This document shows positions 9,145 to 18,312 of a stretch of 64,000 bases of DNA, in pieces. The first letter of the stretch is position 1; every line of letters starts with the position of its first letter. The notes beneath the pieces were generated by a model. The model was not told where the DNA came from. It ran no database searches and saw only the letters and a program-made list of their open reading frames with translations. The position numbers were made by a program, and so were the translations under genes. Location of the stretch: contig JAYZAS010000012.1 of NCBI GenBank assembly GCA_036339585.1, positions 1 to 64,000 of the forward strand, given 5' to 3'. The DNA is from Pseudomonadota bacterium (GTDB taxonomy: Bacteria; Pseudomonadota; Alphaproteobacteria; UBA8366).

Positions 9145-10368
9145 TTAACTACGCTTTTCAATCAAAACATTTTCCCTGATCAATTTATCGATTTCCTCAT
9201 CAGACAACCCATACTCTTTCAGGATTCCTCGTCCATGAACACCAAATTTTGGAGGTGGAGTGGTAATAGCTCCAGGAGTTCGACCGAACTTGATCGGAAT
9301 GCCTGCTCCGCGCCACCAATCACAATGCACATTCATTTTGCGATGCTTGGTATGTTCTGCATCCATTACCTGAGCCGTATTTAATATGGGGCCTGCTGGA
9401 ACACCCGCACGCATGAGTCGGCCACAGAGCGCTTCGCCATCCTCTTTGATGATTATGTCCGACAAAAGTTTGGTAAGTACTTCACGATGCTCGTTTCGAG
9501 ATTTACTCGTAGCAAACCTATGATCTAGGGCAATTTCGTGAGCCTCGATTGCAGAACATAGTCGCTTGAACGCCCTATCATTACCTGCTCCTATAAAAAT
9601 ATCTACCGTCTTGGTATGAAAACGATCATATGGCGATATATTAGGATGAGCATTGCCGGTTGGCACAGGGGTCTCATTTGACAACATGTAGTTTGGGATA
9701 TGTGGATGCATCAGGGACACTGCGCAATCATAAAGGGTCATATCAATAAACTGACCAATCCCTGATTGCTCACGCTCTCGCAGAGCCATTAAAATTCCGA
9801 TTACCGAGTAGAGGCCTGTCCCCATATCTACCATTGGGATACCTATTCGTGTTGGACCACTTTCAGAGTCACCGTTTACACTAAACCAACCCGCGTACGC
9901 TTGAACAATAGCGTCATAGCCAGGGAGTCCCCCAAGAGGACCATCAGCGCCGTACCCAGAAATCCTGCAATGAATCAACTTGGGAAACTTCGCTTGCAAC
10001 ACCTCTTCGTAACCTAAATGCCATTTTTCAAGCGTACCAGTCTTAAGGTTTTCGATTAATACATCTGCATCCTCAAGCAACCGAAACAAAACATCGCGCC
10101 CATTATTTTTTGACAAATCGAGAGCCAGAGAACGTTTGTTACGATTTAGTCCTAAAAAATATGAGGCATTACCCTCGAAAAATGGCGGCCCCCAATCGCG
10201 CACCTCATCGCCCTGAGGTGGCTCAATTTTAATAACGCAAGCACCATGATCGGCCAAGATTTGAGTCGCATAAGGCCCCCCTAATACGCGGGTTAAATCA
10301 ATAACTTTCAAGCCGGCCAGAGCACCGGCAGTCTCTTCGGTCAAACTCACATCTCCTTTTTCAAGCAC
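9145..10368 (-). CDS. Family III CoA-transferase (CaiB/BaiF type)
   Basis: A 407-aa family III CoA-transferase, close to the usual ~400 aa. The N-terminal LAGLKVIDLTRVLGGPYAT and the KIEPPQGDEVRDWGPPF segment are typical. The catalytic aspartate, which forms the aspartyl-CoA thioester intermediate, is probably D181 in VDMGTG. The enzyme moves CoA between carboxylic acids. It is the third gene of an operon with the two subunits of a family I CoA-transferase-like enzyme, 13 nt after the beta subunit. An operon mixing a family III and a family I enzyme suggests breakdown of an organic acid through CoA esters; the acid cannot be named. Confidence 0.9.
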   Translation of the reverse strand: MLEKGDVSLTEETAGALAGLKVIDLTRVLGGPYATQILADHGACVIKIEPPQGDEVRDWGPPFFEGNASYFLGLNRNKRSLALDLSKNNGRDVLFRLLEDADVLIENLKTGTLEKWHLGYEEVLQAKFPKLIHCRISGYGADGPLGGLPGYDAIVQAYAGWFSVNGDSESGPTRIGIPMVDMGTGLYSVIGILMALREREQSGIGQFIDMTLYDCAVSLMHPHIPNYMLSNETPVPTGNAHPNISPYDRFHTKTVDIFIGAGNDRAFKRLCSAIEAHEIALDHRFATSKSRNEHREVLTKLLSDIIIKEDGEALCGRLMRAGVPAGPILNTAQVMDAEHTKHRKMNVHCDWWRGAGIPIKFGRTPGAITTPPPKFGVHGRGILKEYGLSDEEIDKLIRENVLIEKRS

Positions 10369-10381
10369 ATAACCTCAATAT

Positions 10382-11110
10382 CTAACCAAAAACTCGCTCT
10401 ACGAAAGTGGGGTAGGTCGCAGCTAATTGATCCGCAACTGAACCACGCAAACAATTCAGCAAATCAATGCCTGGGAGCGGGGTTTCTGGAATATTGTCGG
10501 GACAAATAAACTCGAACCCAGTATTTTCTTTCACACTTTGGATGGTTTCGCCAGGGTGTAAGCTCGCCAGAACAAAACTTCTTTCTGCACTATTAAATTT
10601 CATTACACAACGCCCCGTAACTAGCGCGTACGGCCCCCCCGGCCTGTGGACGAGAGGCTCCGAACCTCCAGCAGCGCTTATAAAGTCGACTTTATCAACA
10701 AAGACACGAGATGTATGTTCCTCCCTAAATAAGATTACGCGAGGAACTACGTAATACAGATAGGCCGAACCGAATGACCCTGGAAATCGAACGCTCATTT
10801 GAGGGTAGTCGCCAATACCGACAAGATTTACATTCGCCTCTCCATCTATTTGCCCACCGCTTAGAAAAAAAGCATCAATACGCCCCTGCCCGGCAAGGTC
10901 AAATAATTCTCTCCCTCCATCTGTAAAGGTATATCGTTGGGTATTACCAAGAATGCTAACTCGAACTTGACCTTTCGATCTCCTGCGCATCAACATAGCG
11001 GCAGCGGCAGGTATCGGCGATGAAGCGCCAACCGCAACGTGTTTTATGCCTTGCAGGAGCGGCAATATAGAAAAAATGACGATTTCTTCGACTTTAAGCA
11101 TGTCTGTCAC
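10382..11110 (-). CDS. Family I CoA-transferase-like beta subunit (glutaconate CoA-transferase B / IpdB-like)
   Basis: A 242-aa beta subunit of the glutaconate CoA-transferase fold; the pieces FLSGGQIDGEANVN and VDFISAAGG are family-typical. Two active-site features look altered. Where GctB carries its catalytic glutamate (context VESG), this protein reads VRVSILGN, with serine in place of Glu. The glycine loop usually written GSGG reads PGSFGSA. Loss of that glutamate is known in IpdB, whose complex with IpdA cleaves a C-C bond instead of moving CoA. The gene overlaps the alpha gene by 4 nt, so the two are translationally coupled. I infer a non-transferase or divergent activity, from memory-based alignment only. 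Confidence 0.8.
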   Translation of the reverse strand: MTDMLKVEEIVIFSILPLLQGIKHVAVGASSPIPAAAAMLMRRRSKGQVRVSILGNTQRYTFTDGGRELFDLAGQGRIDAFFLSGGQIDGEANVNLVGIGDYPQMSVRFPGSFGSAYLYYVVPRVILFREEHTSRVFVDKVDFISAAGGSEPLVHRPGGPYALVTGRCVMKFNSAERSFVLASLHPGETIQSVKENTGFEFICPDNIPETPLPGIDLLNCLRGSVADQLAATYPTFVERVFG

Positions 11111-11937
11111 GCCCCAGCTATCCGCGTGTATACATGCTCTACCAAGTATTTTTGAAATCCTGTTGTACTCGATGCCATCTCAAAATATTTACGGATATGG
11201 CGGACGTCACGAACATAATGATTAGGGAGCGCAATTGGCCACGCCCCTCTTTCTGCTTCCGCGATTCCTGTAATGTAAATCGCTGGGATTGTACCAGCTG
11301 CATACTTTTCATCGTCCAATAAATTTCCATTAAAAAAGCGCTCATACGATACAAATGTTTCAGTGGAAGCATGAGCTAACGTCATCAATTCCTTATGTAC
11401 ACCAATCCAAACATTACCTTCCTTATCTGCCAACGGCGAATGAAATAATGCCACATCGGGCTTTAAGGCAGGCAACAAAACAATAGGGTCATTGGATTGA
11501 TGAAAAGGATTATCTATCACAGTCCAGTCGGATCGATTTTTCAAGAGGTCAGTGCCCAATACTCCTCGCATCGGCATGAAGGGCACTCCTTTTTCTGACG
11601 CCTGCAGTGCACCATGGATCGCTGGACAGGTAGCATCTAAAATTTTTATACTCCCCGTTCTTATCGCTTCAGAGAAGCGCGGAGCAAGCCCCTCCTCACC
11701 AAGTGTCACAGCTGCACACTCAACTTTAGAAACTGCGTTTATCCCTATTAATAGATCTGCTTGTAAACCGAGAGCCGGAACACCGATTAAATGAAGATCT
11801 CTGGGGGAGTGGTTTACAAGCGCCCGAACCGCTGCCAACGCACAGCCACATCCATTGTATTCAGGAGCCAAAGCTAATTTAGAACCGTCAGGAATTGATT
11901 CCGCTATTTCATTTAATGATTTGAATACCGATGTCAT
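11107..11937 (-). CDS. Family I CoA-transferase-like alpha subunit (GctA/IpdA-like)
   Basis: A 276-aa alpha subunit of the same heteromeric enzyme as the following gene. Typical elements are the N-terminal glycine-containing strand region (ALAPEYNGCGCALAAVRAL), DLHLIGVPALG, and the LGEEGLAPRFSEAIRTG segment, where GctA/IpdA proteins have a conserved G-E stretch. It opens the three-gene operon, so the promoter should lie in 11938-12042, shared with the divergent MORN gene. It is a cytoplasmic enzyme subunit. Whether the complex is a true transferase or an IpdAB-like CoA-ester lyase is open, because the beta subunit lacks the usual glutamate. Confidence 0.82.
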   Translation of the reverse strand: MTSVFKSLNEIAESIPDGSKLALAPEYNGCGCALAAVRALVNHSPRDLHLIGVPALGLQADLLIGINAVSKVECAAVTLGEEGLAPRFSEAIRTGSIKILDATCPAIHGALQASEKGVPFMPMRGVLGTDLLKNRSDWTVIDNPFHQSNDPIVLLPALKPDVALFHSPLADKEGNVWIGVHKELMTLAHASTETFVSYERFFNGNLLDDEKYAAGTIPAIYITGIAEAERGAWPIALPNHYVRDVRHIRKYFEMASSTTGFQKYLVEHVYTRIAGA

Positions 11938-12042
11938 AATAAAACCCTAGCAACTTTAGGAACAGCGGGATAGGCCTGTCTACCTCGTTATTTCGGAGAA
12001 GCACTATTGCCACAAGTGCTAAGTTTTTATAACTATACAGTT

Positions 12043-12477
12043 ATGAAACTTTCACGTTCAATTTTATCTATCCTTCTAATCGCGACATTTCTTGTCTTGG
12101 ATACGACAAAAGTAGATGCCACTGAAAATAATTCTCATAAAAAATATATAGGTTCAGAAAAAAATAACGTTCCTCATGGAAAGGGAACCATGACGTGGCA
12201 CGACGGGCGCAAGTATTCTGGTGAATGGAGAAATGGCAAACGCCATGGTTATGGCACCTACCACTGGCCCGGCGGCGAGGTATACCGTGGCCAATGGCAA
12301 AATAATTTGTGGCATGGCCAGGGGACCTATTCCAAGCCTAACGGAACTATTATGACCGGCAAATGGCAAGAGGGAAGTTTCTGGAATGTGATATCAATTG
12401 GGCCTGATAACGAGCGGCTTGAATGGAAGAATGGTATTCCTACTAATGCAGATGAACTTTGCCCCTGCAAGCCATAG
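12043..12477 (+). CDS. Secreted MORN-repeat protein
   Basis: A 144-aa protein with an N-terminal signal peptide (MKLSRSILSILLIATFLV, probable cleavage after VDA). It then carries about four MORN repeats of the form G-x-Y/M-x-W-x-x-G-x-x-Y-x-G-x-W. MORN repeats fold as beta hairpins and usually mediate protein or lipid binding; the bacterial secreted forms are poorly understood. The frame is open from a TTG at 12007, but the ATG at 12043 starts exactly at the signal peptide. The C-terminus ends with two cysteines (CPC). No catalytic domain is visible. Likely periplasmic or outer-surface. Confidence 0.8.
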   Translation: MKLSRSILSILLIATFLVLDTTKVDATENNSHKKYIGSEKNNVPHGKGTMTWHDGRKYSGEWRNGKRHGYGTYHWPGGEVYRGQWQNNLWHGQGTYSKPNGTIMTGKWQEGSFWNVISIGPDNERLEWKNGIPTNADELCPCKP

Positions 12478-12498
12478 TCAGACAAAACTTCTAACTTT

Positions 12499-12966
12499 TT
12501 AAAAGACACCCATATCGAGTCCTATTGCAACTGCAACACCTAAGTCATGACATTTCTCGACGAAGGAATCGTCCCAATCTCCATGACAGATAAGTGGCTG
12601 TTGAACTGGCCTCCATCGAAGTCCTTTAGTAATGCTCTCTACTGCGCGGCGAGTACCTGTACCATCATGAACCGCACGGATAAATAAACCGTAGGGAAGA
12701 CCCTGTTTTCTTTCAAGCACTGGGTAATAACAGCGATCAAAAAAGTCTTTAAGTGCTCCAGACATATAACCCAGATTTTCCGTTGTTCCTAGTATTATAG
12801 CGTCGCATGCTAAAACGTCTTCGGGCTGGGTATTGAATGGGCTCAACATATCGACGGTTACGGAGAGTTGGGTATCGCTTTTTGCGCCTTTTCCAACAGC
12901 CGCAAACAACCGCTGAGTATTTTCTGAGGGTGCGTGCGCTACAACTAGCAGTTTTTTCTTGCCCAT
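12499..12966 (-). CDS. Flavodoxin-like / NADPH-dependent FMN reductase family protein
   Basis: A 155-aa flavodoxin-fold protein. An N-terminal strand and phosphate-binding loop (LLVVAHAPSENTQRL) is followed by CDAIILGTTENLGYMSGALKD, the flavin-contacting segment typical of NAD(P)H-dependent FMN reductases and WrbA-like proteins. It probably binds FMN and carries out two-electron reductions in the cytoplasm. It is a single gene, convergent with the MORN gene and divergent from the carboxylesterase. Substrate unknown. Confidence 0.75.
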   Translation of the reverse strand: MGKKKLLVVAHAPSENTQRLFAAVGKGAKSDTQLSVTVDMLSPFNTQPEDVLACDAIILGTTENLGYMSGALKDFFDRCYYPVLERKQGLPYGLFIRAVHDGTGTRRAVESITKGLRWRPVQQPLICHGDWDDSFVEKCHDLGVAVAIGLDMGVF

Positions 12967-13122
12967 GCCCTATCATCATTAACTTAAAAAGTTACGTGCA
13001 AGATTACGAATTTATCAACAACTGATCCAGCTTATTGACAAACAAAAAATAACAAAGATTTACGTTTTGTACTCTTCTTGCAACCAACAGCGCTATTAAA
13101 CGCCTGCTTTATAAAAACTGAC

Positions 13123-13138
13123 ATTATTGTGCAATAAT
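13123..13138. repeat. Inverted repeat ATTATTG-TG-CAATAAT upstream of the carboxylesterase
   Basis: Perfect 7-bp arms with a 2-base centre in the divergent region between the flavodoxin-like gene and the carboxylesterase, about 80 bp before the latter's likely start. It could be an operator. No candidate regulator is adjacent. Confidence 0.35.
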
Positions 13139-13214
13139 ATTTTAGTATATGCGTTTAACTGGAACCATTGGGTCTCAGGATCTACCATTGAAAGAAAATA
13201 TGAAGGATCAAATG

Positions 13215-14768
13215 ATGGTAAAAAGTTCAGTAATACCCACCTCCATCATAGAGACAGCCAAGGGGAAACTCGAGGGCCATATTACAGAGGGTGTTCATAC
13301 ATTTAAGGGCATTCCCTACGGCCGGGCGCCAATAGGGATTCGACGCTGGCGTAGAGCCACTCCCCCCGACAGTTGGACTGGAACAAGAACAGCTTTGACA
13401 TTCTGCGACCGCGCCCCCCAGATTGATCGTGTCAGACGCAGCGCCAACGCGTGGATCCGCGACCCGGGGCCAAAGAGCGAAAATTGTTTATGCCTCAACA
13501 TTTACACTGCTGCCGTCAAAGGCACACAACCGGTAATGGTTTACCTTCACGGTGGAGGCTTTCGATATGGGTCGGGTGCTGCCGCTGGGCTTGATGGAAC
13601 AAGGCTTTCAAAAAACGGGAAAGTGGTTGTTGTCACGCTAAACCATCGGCTTAATATCTTTGGGTTTGCCAACTTTTCTGATTTTGGGGGGCAAGAATTC
13701 TCCGATACAACGAATCTTGGCATGTTAGACATAGTCGATGCCCTCACATGGATTAGAGATAATATCAGAGCCTTTGGAGGCGATCCTAATAATGTGACAA
13801 TATTCGGCCAATCCGGAGGCGGCTGCAAAGTTGCTGCATTAATGGCCATGTCAAGCGCCAAAGGACTATTCCACAAGGCAATAATGCAAAGCTCTTCCGC
13901 GCATATGAGGTTGGCGACGTTGGAAGACACCGATCGAGTAACCCACAACGTTATTCGACAGCTTAAGGTCACCGACATGAAAATGCTTCAAGAGCTACCT
14001 TGGAAAACAGTATTCGATGGGTATTTGAAAGCGGTTGCGGAAAACTTTGATAATGATTGTTTTCGTCCTTCTGTTGATGGAATCGTTATTGCACACAATC
14101 CCTTCGAGAGTGAGTCACTCGATCTTTCTCGAGACATTCCACTAATGATCGGCACTGCTGAGACTGAAAAGAGTTTTTATGATATCATACTACCTCCAGA
14201 TCAACTTTCTCTGACTGAACAACAGCTTCATGACAAAGTCGCAGCTTTTGTGGGAGTAACAGATGCACGTGGATTAATAAGCAAGTACCGTCAGGGGCGA
14301 AAAGAAGAAACTCTGCGCGACATATTCAATCGTATCACATCTGACCAAATGTACCGCCGCAATTGTATAGAAGCAGCCGAGAGGAAGTCGGCCAGTAACG
14401 GAAAAAAAGTCTGGCTCTATGAATTTACCTTTCGTATTCCGGCGTTGGGTGGAATCCTTAAATCACCGCACACGATGTGTTTGCCGTTTGTATTCGGAAC
14501 AACGGATATAGCCAAAAATTTTGTCGGAGCCGGAGCTGGGCAAAACCAATTAACCAAAATCGTGCAAGGGGCCTGGTCGTCCTTTGCACACACTGGTGAT
14601 CCTAACCATTCCGGAATGCCATCTTGGCCTCCCTATCAAGTCAACACACGGCCAACAATGCTATTTGATAATCCATGCACCGTAGTTGAAAACCCCAAGG
14701 CAGATGACCGAACCACTATAATGGCGTGCCCACCATTTATTACAGATCGAATGAACCGCGTGCCGTAA
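13215..14768 (+). CDS. Type-B carboxylesterase
   Basis: About 517 aa from the chosen start, the usual size of type-B carboxylesterases. Family marks are the opening GKLEGH...FKGIPYGRAP, the oxyanion HGGGF, and the nucleophile elbow GQSGGG with S200 (most relatives have GESAGG). The EDCLxLN signature appears as SENCLCLN. The catalytic histidine is probably in KSPHTMCLPFVFGT. It hydrolyses carboxylic esters; the substrate is unknown. The frame is open from an ATG at 13149 without a ribosome site. AAGGA at 13203-13207 points to the ATGs at 13212 or 13215. No signal peptide is seen, so probably cytoplasmic. Confidence 0.88.
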   Translation: MVKSSVIPTSIIETAKGKLEGHITEGVHTFKGIPYGRAPIGIRRWRRATPPDSWTGTRTALTFCDRAPQIDRVRRSANAWIRDPGPKSENCLCLNIYTAAVKGTQPVMVYLHGGGFRYGSGAAAGLDGTRLSKNGKVVVVTLNHRLNIFGFANFSDFGGQEFSDTTNLGMLDIVDALTWIRDNIRAFGGDPNNVTIFGQSGGGCKVAALMAMSSAKGLFHKAIMQSSSAHMRLATLEDTDRVTHNVIRQLKVTDMKMLQELPWKTVFDGYLKAVAENFDNDCFRPSVDGIVIAHNPFESESLDLSRDIPLMIGTAETEKSFYDIILPPDQLSLTEQQLHDKVAAFVGVTDARGLISKYRQGRKEETLRDIFNRITSDQMYRRNCIEAAERKSASNGKKVWLYEFTFRIPALGGILKSPHTMCLPFVFGTTDIAKNFVGAGAGQNQLTKIVQGAWSSFAHTGDPNHSGMPSWPPYQVNTRPTMLFDNPCTVVENPKADDRTTIMACPPFITDRMNRVP

Positions 14769-14785
14769 CTGGATAACGAAGAACT

Positions 14786-16171
14786 TTATTCATAATTAGA
14801 ACTTAATACTGTTGGCATGTAACATTTTTTCTGAAGATACAGCAAGCGCACTGTAAGCAATATGGCTGCCGCAGAAAGTCCTGCAACGAAACCAATCCAT
14901 AACCCTGTTGCTCCTAGTTCTGTTTTGAACGCAAGTGTCACCCCAAGACCAAGTCCAAAAACCCAATAGCTAAGAGCTGCAATTAGCATGGGCCGGAATG
15001 TATCATTGAGCCCTCGTAGCGCACCGGCAATAACAGCTTGGATACCATCAGCTAATTGAAAAAATGCTGCAAATAATAAAAATGAGACAGCAAGTTCCAT
15101 AACTGGAACGTTAAAAGTAAGACTTTTGTCAATGAAAATTGATGCAAAAGTCTCCGGGATAATCAATATCAACACTGTGGCGGCGCTCATAAAAATTAAT
15201 GCTACTGCACTAACCATCCAACCTATACGGTAAGTTGTAACAATGTCTTGTCTTCCTACTGCCTGCCCGACCAAAACCGTAGCCGCCTGACCAAGCCCCA
15301 TTGGGACCATATATGATATATGCGGCAGCTGAATGGCAATCATATGCGCAGCCAATGCAGTAACGCCAAATAGTCCCATTACAAATGCAACGGCAATAAA
15401 AAAACCCGCTTCCATTAAACTCATTGCGGCAATGGGGAGACCAATACGAAATATTCTTTTAAAAATTAACCAATCTGGACGGAAAAATTGGGACAGAATT
15501 CTATAATTTCGGTAAGGTTTTAGCCGAACTGTTAATACAAATAAAAATCCAAACATAAATACGTTCACCGAAGTTGTTGATATGCCGGCACCGATTAATT
15601 CAAGTCTTGGCAATCCGAACTTGCCAAATATCAGGGCATAATCTAAGAACGCATTGAGAAACACACCGGTCAACATTATCCAAAAAGCAACCATTGGCCT
15701 GTTTAGTGCTGATACAAAATTACGAAGTACCGTGAACGCAACGGCAAAGGGGAGGCTCCATTTAAGAGTGCTCATGTAAGAATTTGCATGCGGCAAAGCG
15801 GCGGCTGGCTGGCCAATTAAAACAAGAAACCATTCTAAGAATGATAAAGCAGCGACGCATGGGAACGTAAGAAAAAAAGCAACCCATAAACCTTGGCGGA
15901 TCACTCGACGAACCATGTTTTTTTCACCGGCCCCATAATGCTGGGCTGCGAGGGAAGCCGTTGAGGCAGTCAAACCTACACAACTGACATAAATGATAAA
16001 ATACACCATTAGACTTAGCGTTGCTCCAGCGAGCTCTTTGGAACCTAAGTGCCCTATCATTGCTGTATCGGTAGCAAGCATTGCTACCCAAGCTAGCTGG
16101 GTCAGCACTAACGGACATGCAAGTCGAAACATCTCCGATAGTTCTGAAAATAAATGTTGAGGCAAAAACAT
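14786..16171 (-). CDS. MATE-family multidrug/toxin exporter (NorM-like)
   Basis: A polytopic inner-membrane protein of 461 aa with about 12 predicted hydrophobic segments in two homologous halves, typical of MATE transporters. The N-terminal half shows PLVLTQLAWVAMLATDTAMIG, the characteristic first helix, and an internal repeat begins near IFRIGLPIAAMSLMEAGFF. MATE proteins export cationic drugs or metabolites using Na+ or H+ gradients. The frame opens at TTG 16192, but the ATG at 16171 gives the usual MATE N-terminus. It is convergent with the esterase and lies downstream, on the same strand, of the TPP enzyme. Confidence 0.9.
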   Translation of the reverse strand: MFLPQHLFSELSEMFRLACPLVLTQLAWVAMLATDTAMIGHLGSKELAGATLSLMVYFIIYVSCVGLTASTASLAAQHYGAGEKNMVRRVIRQGLWVAFFLTFPCVAALSFLEWFLVLIGQPAAALPHANSYMSTLKWSLPFAVAFTVLRNFVSALNRPMVAFWIMLTGVFLNAFLDYALIFGKFGLPRLELIGAGISTTSVNVFMFGFLFVLTVRLKPYRNYRILSQFFRPDWLIFKRIFRIGLPIAAMSLMEAGFFIAVAFVMGLFGVTALAAHMIAIQLPHISYMVPMGLGQAATVLVGQAVGRQDIVTTYRIGWMVSAVALIFMSAATVLILIIPETFASIFIDKSLTFNVPVMELAVSFLLFAAFFQLADGIQAVIAGALRGLNDTFRPMLIAALSYWVFGLGLGVTLAFKTELGATGLWIGFVAGLSAAAILLTVRLLYLQKKCYMPTVLSSNYE

Positions 16172-16285
16172 GACAGACTCAAACCATAGCAATTACTATT
16201 CAAAGACGAATGCTGTAGATATTGATCTTCAGCGACTACGATATTGAGATTATTTTATTTTCTAAAAATGTATCGTGGGTGAACG

Positions 16286-18001
16286 TTATTTATTTTTATT
16301 GGATAACTCCCTTAAAGCTTTTAGCGTGGTACGCGTCGATATCATATCCGGATCTATACGGAGTTCTAAGAGGGCTATTTTGCCCGCGCCGATAGCACGC
16401 TCAAAAGCTGGAGCAAAATCCTCGGTTCGCTCAACAACCTCACCAAACCCTCCAAAACTCTCCGACCATTTCGCAAAATCTGGATTAGATAACTCTGTCG
16501 CAACATCACGTCCCGGGTAATCTCTGTCCTGATGCATACGTATGGTGCCATACATATTATTATTAATTATTATAATTACGGGATCGACACCGTGTTGAAC
16601 CGCTGCTGCAAATTCTTGCCCCGACATCATTGCACCACCATCGCCCGCAAAGCCAACTACAATTCGATTTGGATAAGTTGCTCGCGCAGCGATAGCGGCT
16701 GGTATCCCGTAGCCCATAGCGCCAGATGTCGGCGCAAGCTGCGTCCTATAACGTCTGTAACGATAGAAGCGCTGCGGCCAACCTGAGAAATTCCCAGCAT
16801 CGTTCGTAAGTATTGCATCTTCTGGGAGAACCTCATTCAAATATCTTATGACCGAATGCATGTCGAGCTTACCCACCATTGGAATTGAAGGCTCCCAATT
16901 TGCAAGCTGTTCAGAACGAAGAGTTCTAGTCCATTCAGCCCAAGACGGATTTTTAATCGCTGGCATTTCCATTACTGCACGAGCAAAACTTTCCATAGAT
17001 GCGACAATTGGTAGTTCTGGAGTGTAAACTCGTCCTAATTCGCCCGGCTCCATGTAAACGTGCACCAACTTCTGTTTTGGTGTAGGTATGTCCAATAATT
17101 CGTAAATAGAGGTTGTCATTTCACCCATTCTTGCGCCAACAACAAGTAACAGGTCGGCCTCTTTTATCCGGCTGGCAAGCTTGGGATTTACCGTGGTTCC
17201 CAGTTCGCCTGCATAACAACAGTGCTCATTATCAATAAAATCCTGACAGCGAAAAGATGTTGTTACTGGAATTTGATTAGCGATTGCGAATGTTTCAAAA
17301 TTAGCGCAAGCCTCTGGTGACCATCCGCCGCCTCCAAGCACCGCCAATGGCCTGCTCGCCGCTTCAAGCATGCCTTTAAGAGCCTCTATATCGCTCAAAG
17401 CTGCATTCGGGCGGGCAATTTTATAAGGTTTTGCATCAGCGGCTGAGGTGAGATCACGCAGCATATCCTCAGGCAAAGCAACAGCCACTGGACCAGGACG
17501 CCCTGACATAGCCCGGTGGAAAGCTTGAGCAACTAATTCTGGAATTCTATCGGCATTGTCAATTTGAACTACCCATTTACAAAGCGCCCCGTAAAATTGG
17601 TGATAGTCTACTTCCTGGAAGGCCTCTCTATATTCTTGGCTACGAGCGACCTGCCCTATAAAAATCAACATGGGACTTGAGTCTTGCATGGCGGTATGAA
17701 CGCCTATAGAAGCATTACAGGCACCTGGCGCCCGAGTAACCATTGCTATTCCTGGCTTACCCGTTAGCTTCGCATATGCATCAGCCATGTTAGTTACACC
17801 TCCCTCCTGACGGCAGGTCATAATTTTCATGGTGTTTTGAGCATCATGCATCGCATCGAGGGCAGCTAAATAACTCTCCCCAGGCAGGCAAAATATAGTG
17901 TCCACTCCATGAACCCGTAGTTGATCTATTAATATCTGACCACCGGTTCGCAGCTTTTCGTTATCTACAGCCATGCCGTAAACTCCAATCTTTTGTGTCA
18001 T
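16286..18001 (-). CDS. Thiamine-diphosphate-dependent enzyme, acetolactate-synthase-like
   Basis: A 571-aa protein with the three-domain layout of the acetohydroxyacid-synthase/benzoylformate-decarboxylase family. The catalytic glutamate that activates ThDP is E66 (TCRQEGGVTNMADAYA). The middle domain shows LAVLGGGGWSPEA. The C-terminal ThDP/Mg motif reads GDGGAMMSGQEFAAAVQHG and ends in INNN. It catalyses carboligation or decarboxylation of 2-oxo acids. No small regulatory subunit (IlvN) gene is adjacent, which argues against the housekeeping acetolactate synthase and for a catabolic ThDP lyase. It is divergent from slyX. Confidence 0.88.
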   Translation of the reverse strand: MTQKIGVYGMAVDNEKLRTGGQILIDQLRVHGVDTIFCLPGESYLAALDAMHDAQNTMKIMTCRQEGGVTNMADAYAKLTGKPGIAMVTRAPGACNASIGVHTAMQDSSPMLIFIGQVARSQEYREAFQEVDYHQFYGALCKWVVQIDNADRIPELVAQAFHRAMSGRPGPVAVALPEDMLRDLTSAADAKPYKIARPNAALSDIEALKGMLEAASRPLAVLGGGGWSPEACANFETFAIANQIPVTTSFRCQDFIDNEHCCYAGELGTTVNPKLASRIKEADLLLVVGARMGEMTTSIYELLDIPTPKQKLVHVYMEPGELGRVYTPELPIVASMESFARAVMEMPAIKNPSWAEWTRTLRSEQLANWEPSIPMVGKLDMHSVIRYLNEVLPEDAILTNDAGNFSGWPQRFYRYRRYRTQLAPTSGAMGYGIPAAIAARATYPNRIVVGFAGDGGAMMSGQEFAAAVQHGVDPVIIIINNNMYGTIRMHQDRDYPGRDVATELSNPDFAKWSESFGGFGEVVERTEDFAPAFERAIGAGKIALLELRIDPDMISTRTTLKALRELSNKNK

Positions 18002-18093
18002 TACGCATCATTTTTAATGCTATCGTATTTTCTTGTCTTGTTTACGGAACCCTATTTATCGCATTTTACCGCTGAAGATAACCGGAGAATATA

Positions 18094-18312
18094 ATGAAGA
18101 AAAATACTACTACCTGCCGCATCTCTGAACTTGAACAGCAATTGGCACATCAGGAAAATACTATCGAGGAATTGAATGGCAGCGTTATTGAACAATGGCA
18201 ATTGATAAAAAGTCTGGAGGACAAATTACTACACCTCCAGGATCGACTGCTCAGCATAGAGGCTGGGCAATCTTTGAAAGAATTCAAAGATGAGTTGCCA
18301 CCCCATTATTAA
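18094..18312 (+). CDS. slyX: SlyX family protein
   Basis: A 72-aa coiled-coil protein. The heptad-rich ISELEQQLAHQENTIEELN and the C-terminal PPHY match the SlyX family almost end to end. SlyX is a small cytoplasmic protein of unknown biochemical role, often encoded near slyD in enterobacteria; here it stands alone. The SD-like GGAGAA sits just before the ATG. Confidence 0.85.
   Translation: MKKNTTTCRISELEQQLAHQENTIEELNGSVIEQWQLIKSLEDKLLHLQDRLLSIEAGQSLKEFKDELPPHY

Noticed and set aside
9134-9165. Inverted repeat TTGATTG / CAATCAA between the helicase and CoA-transferase ends
   Set aside because: Eighteen-base loop, weak AT stem and no T-run in either direction, so not convincing as a terminator.
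16286-18001. Annotation as housekeeping acetolactate synthase IlvB
   Set aside because: No IlvN gene and no other branched-chain amino acid biosynthesis gene is adjacent, so only the general family is supported.
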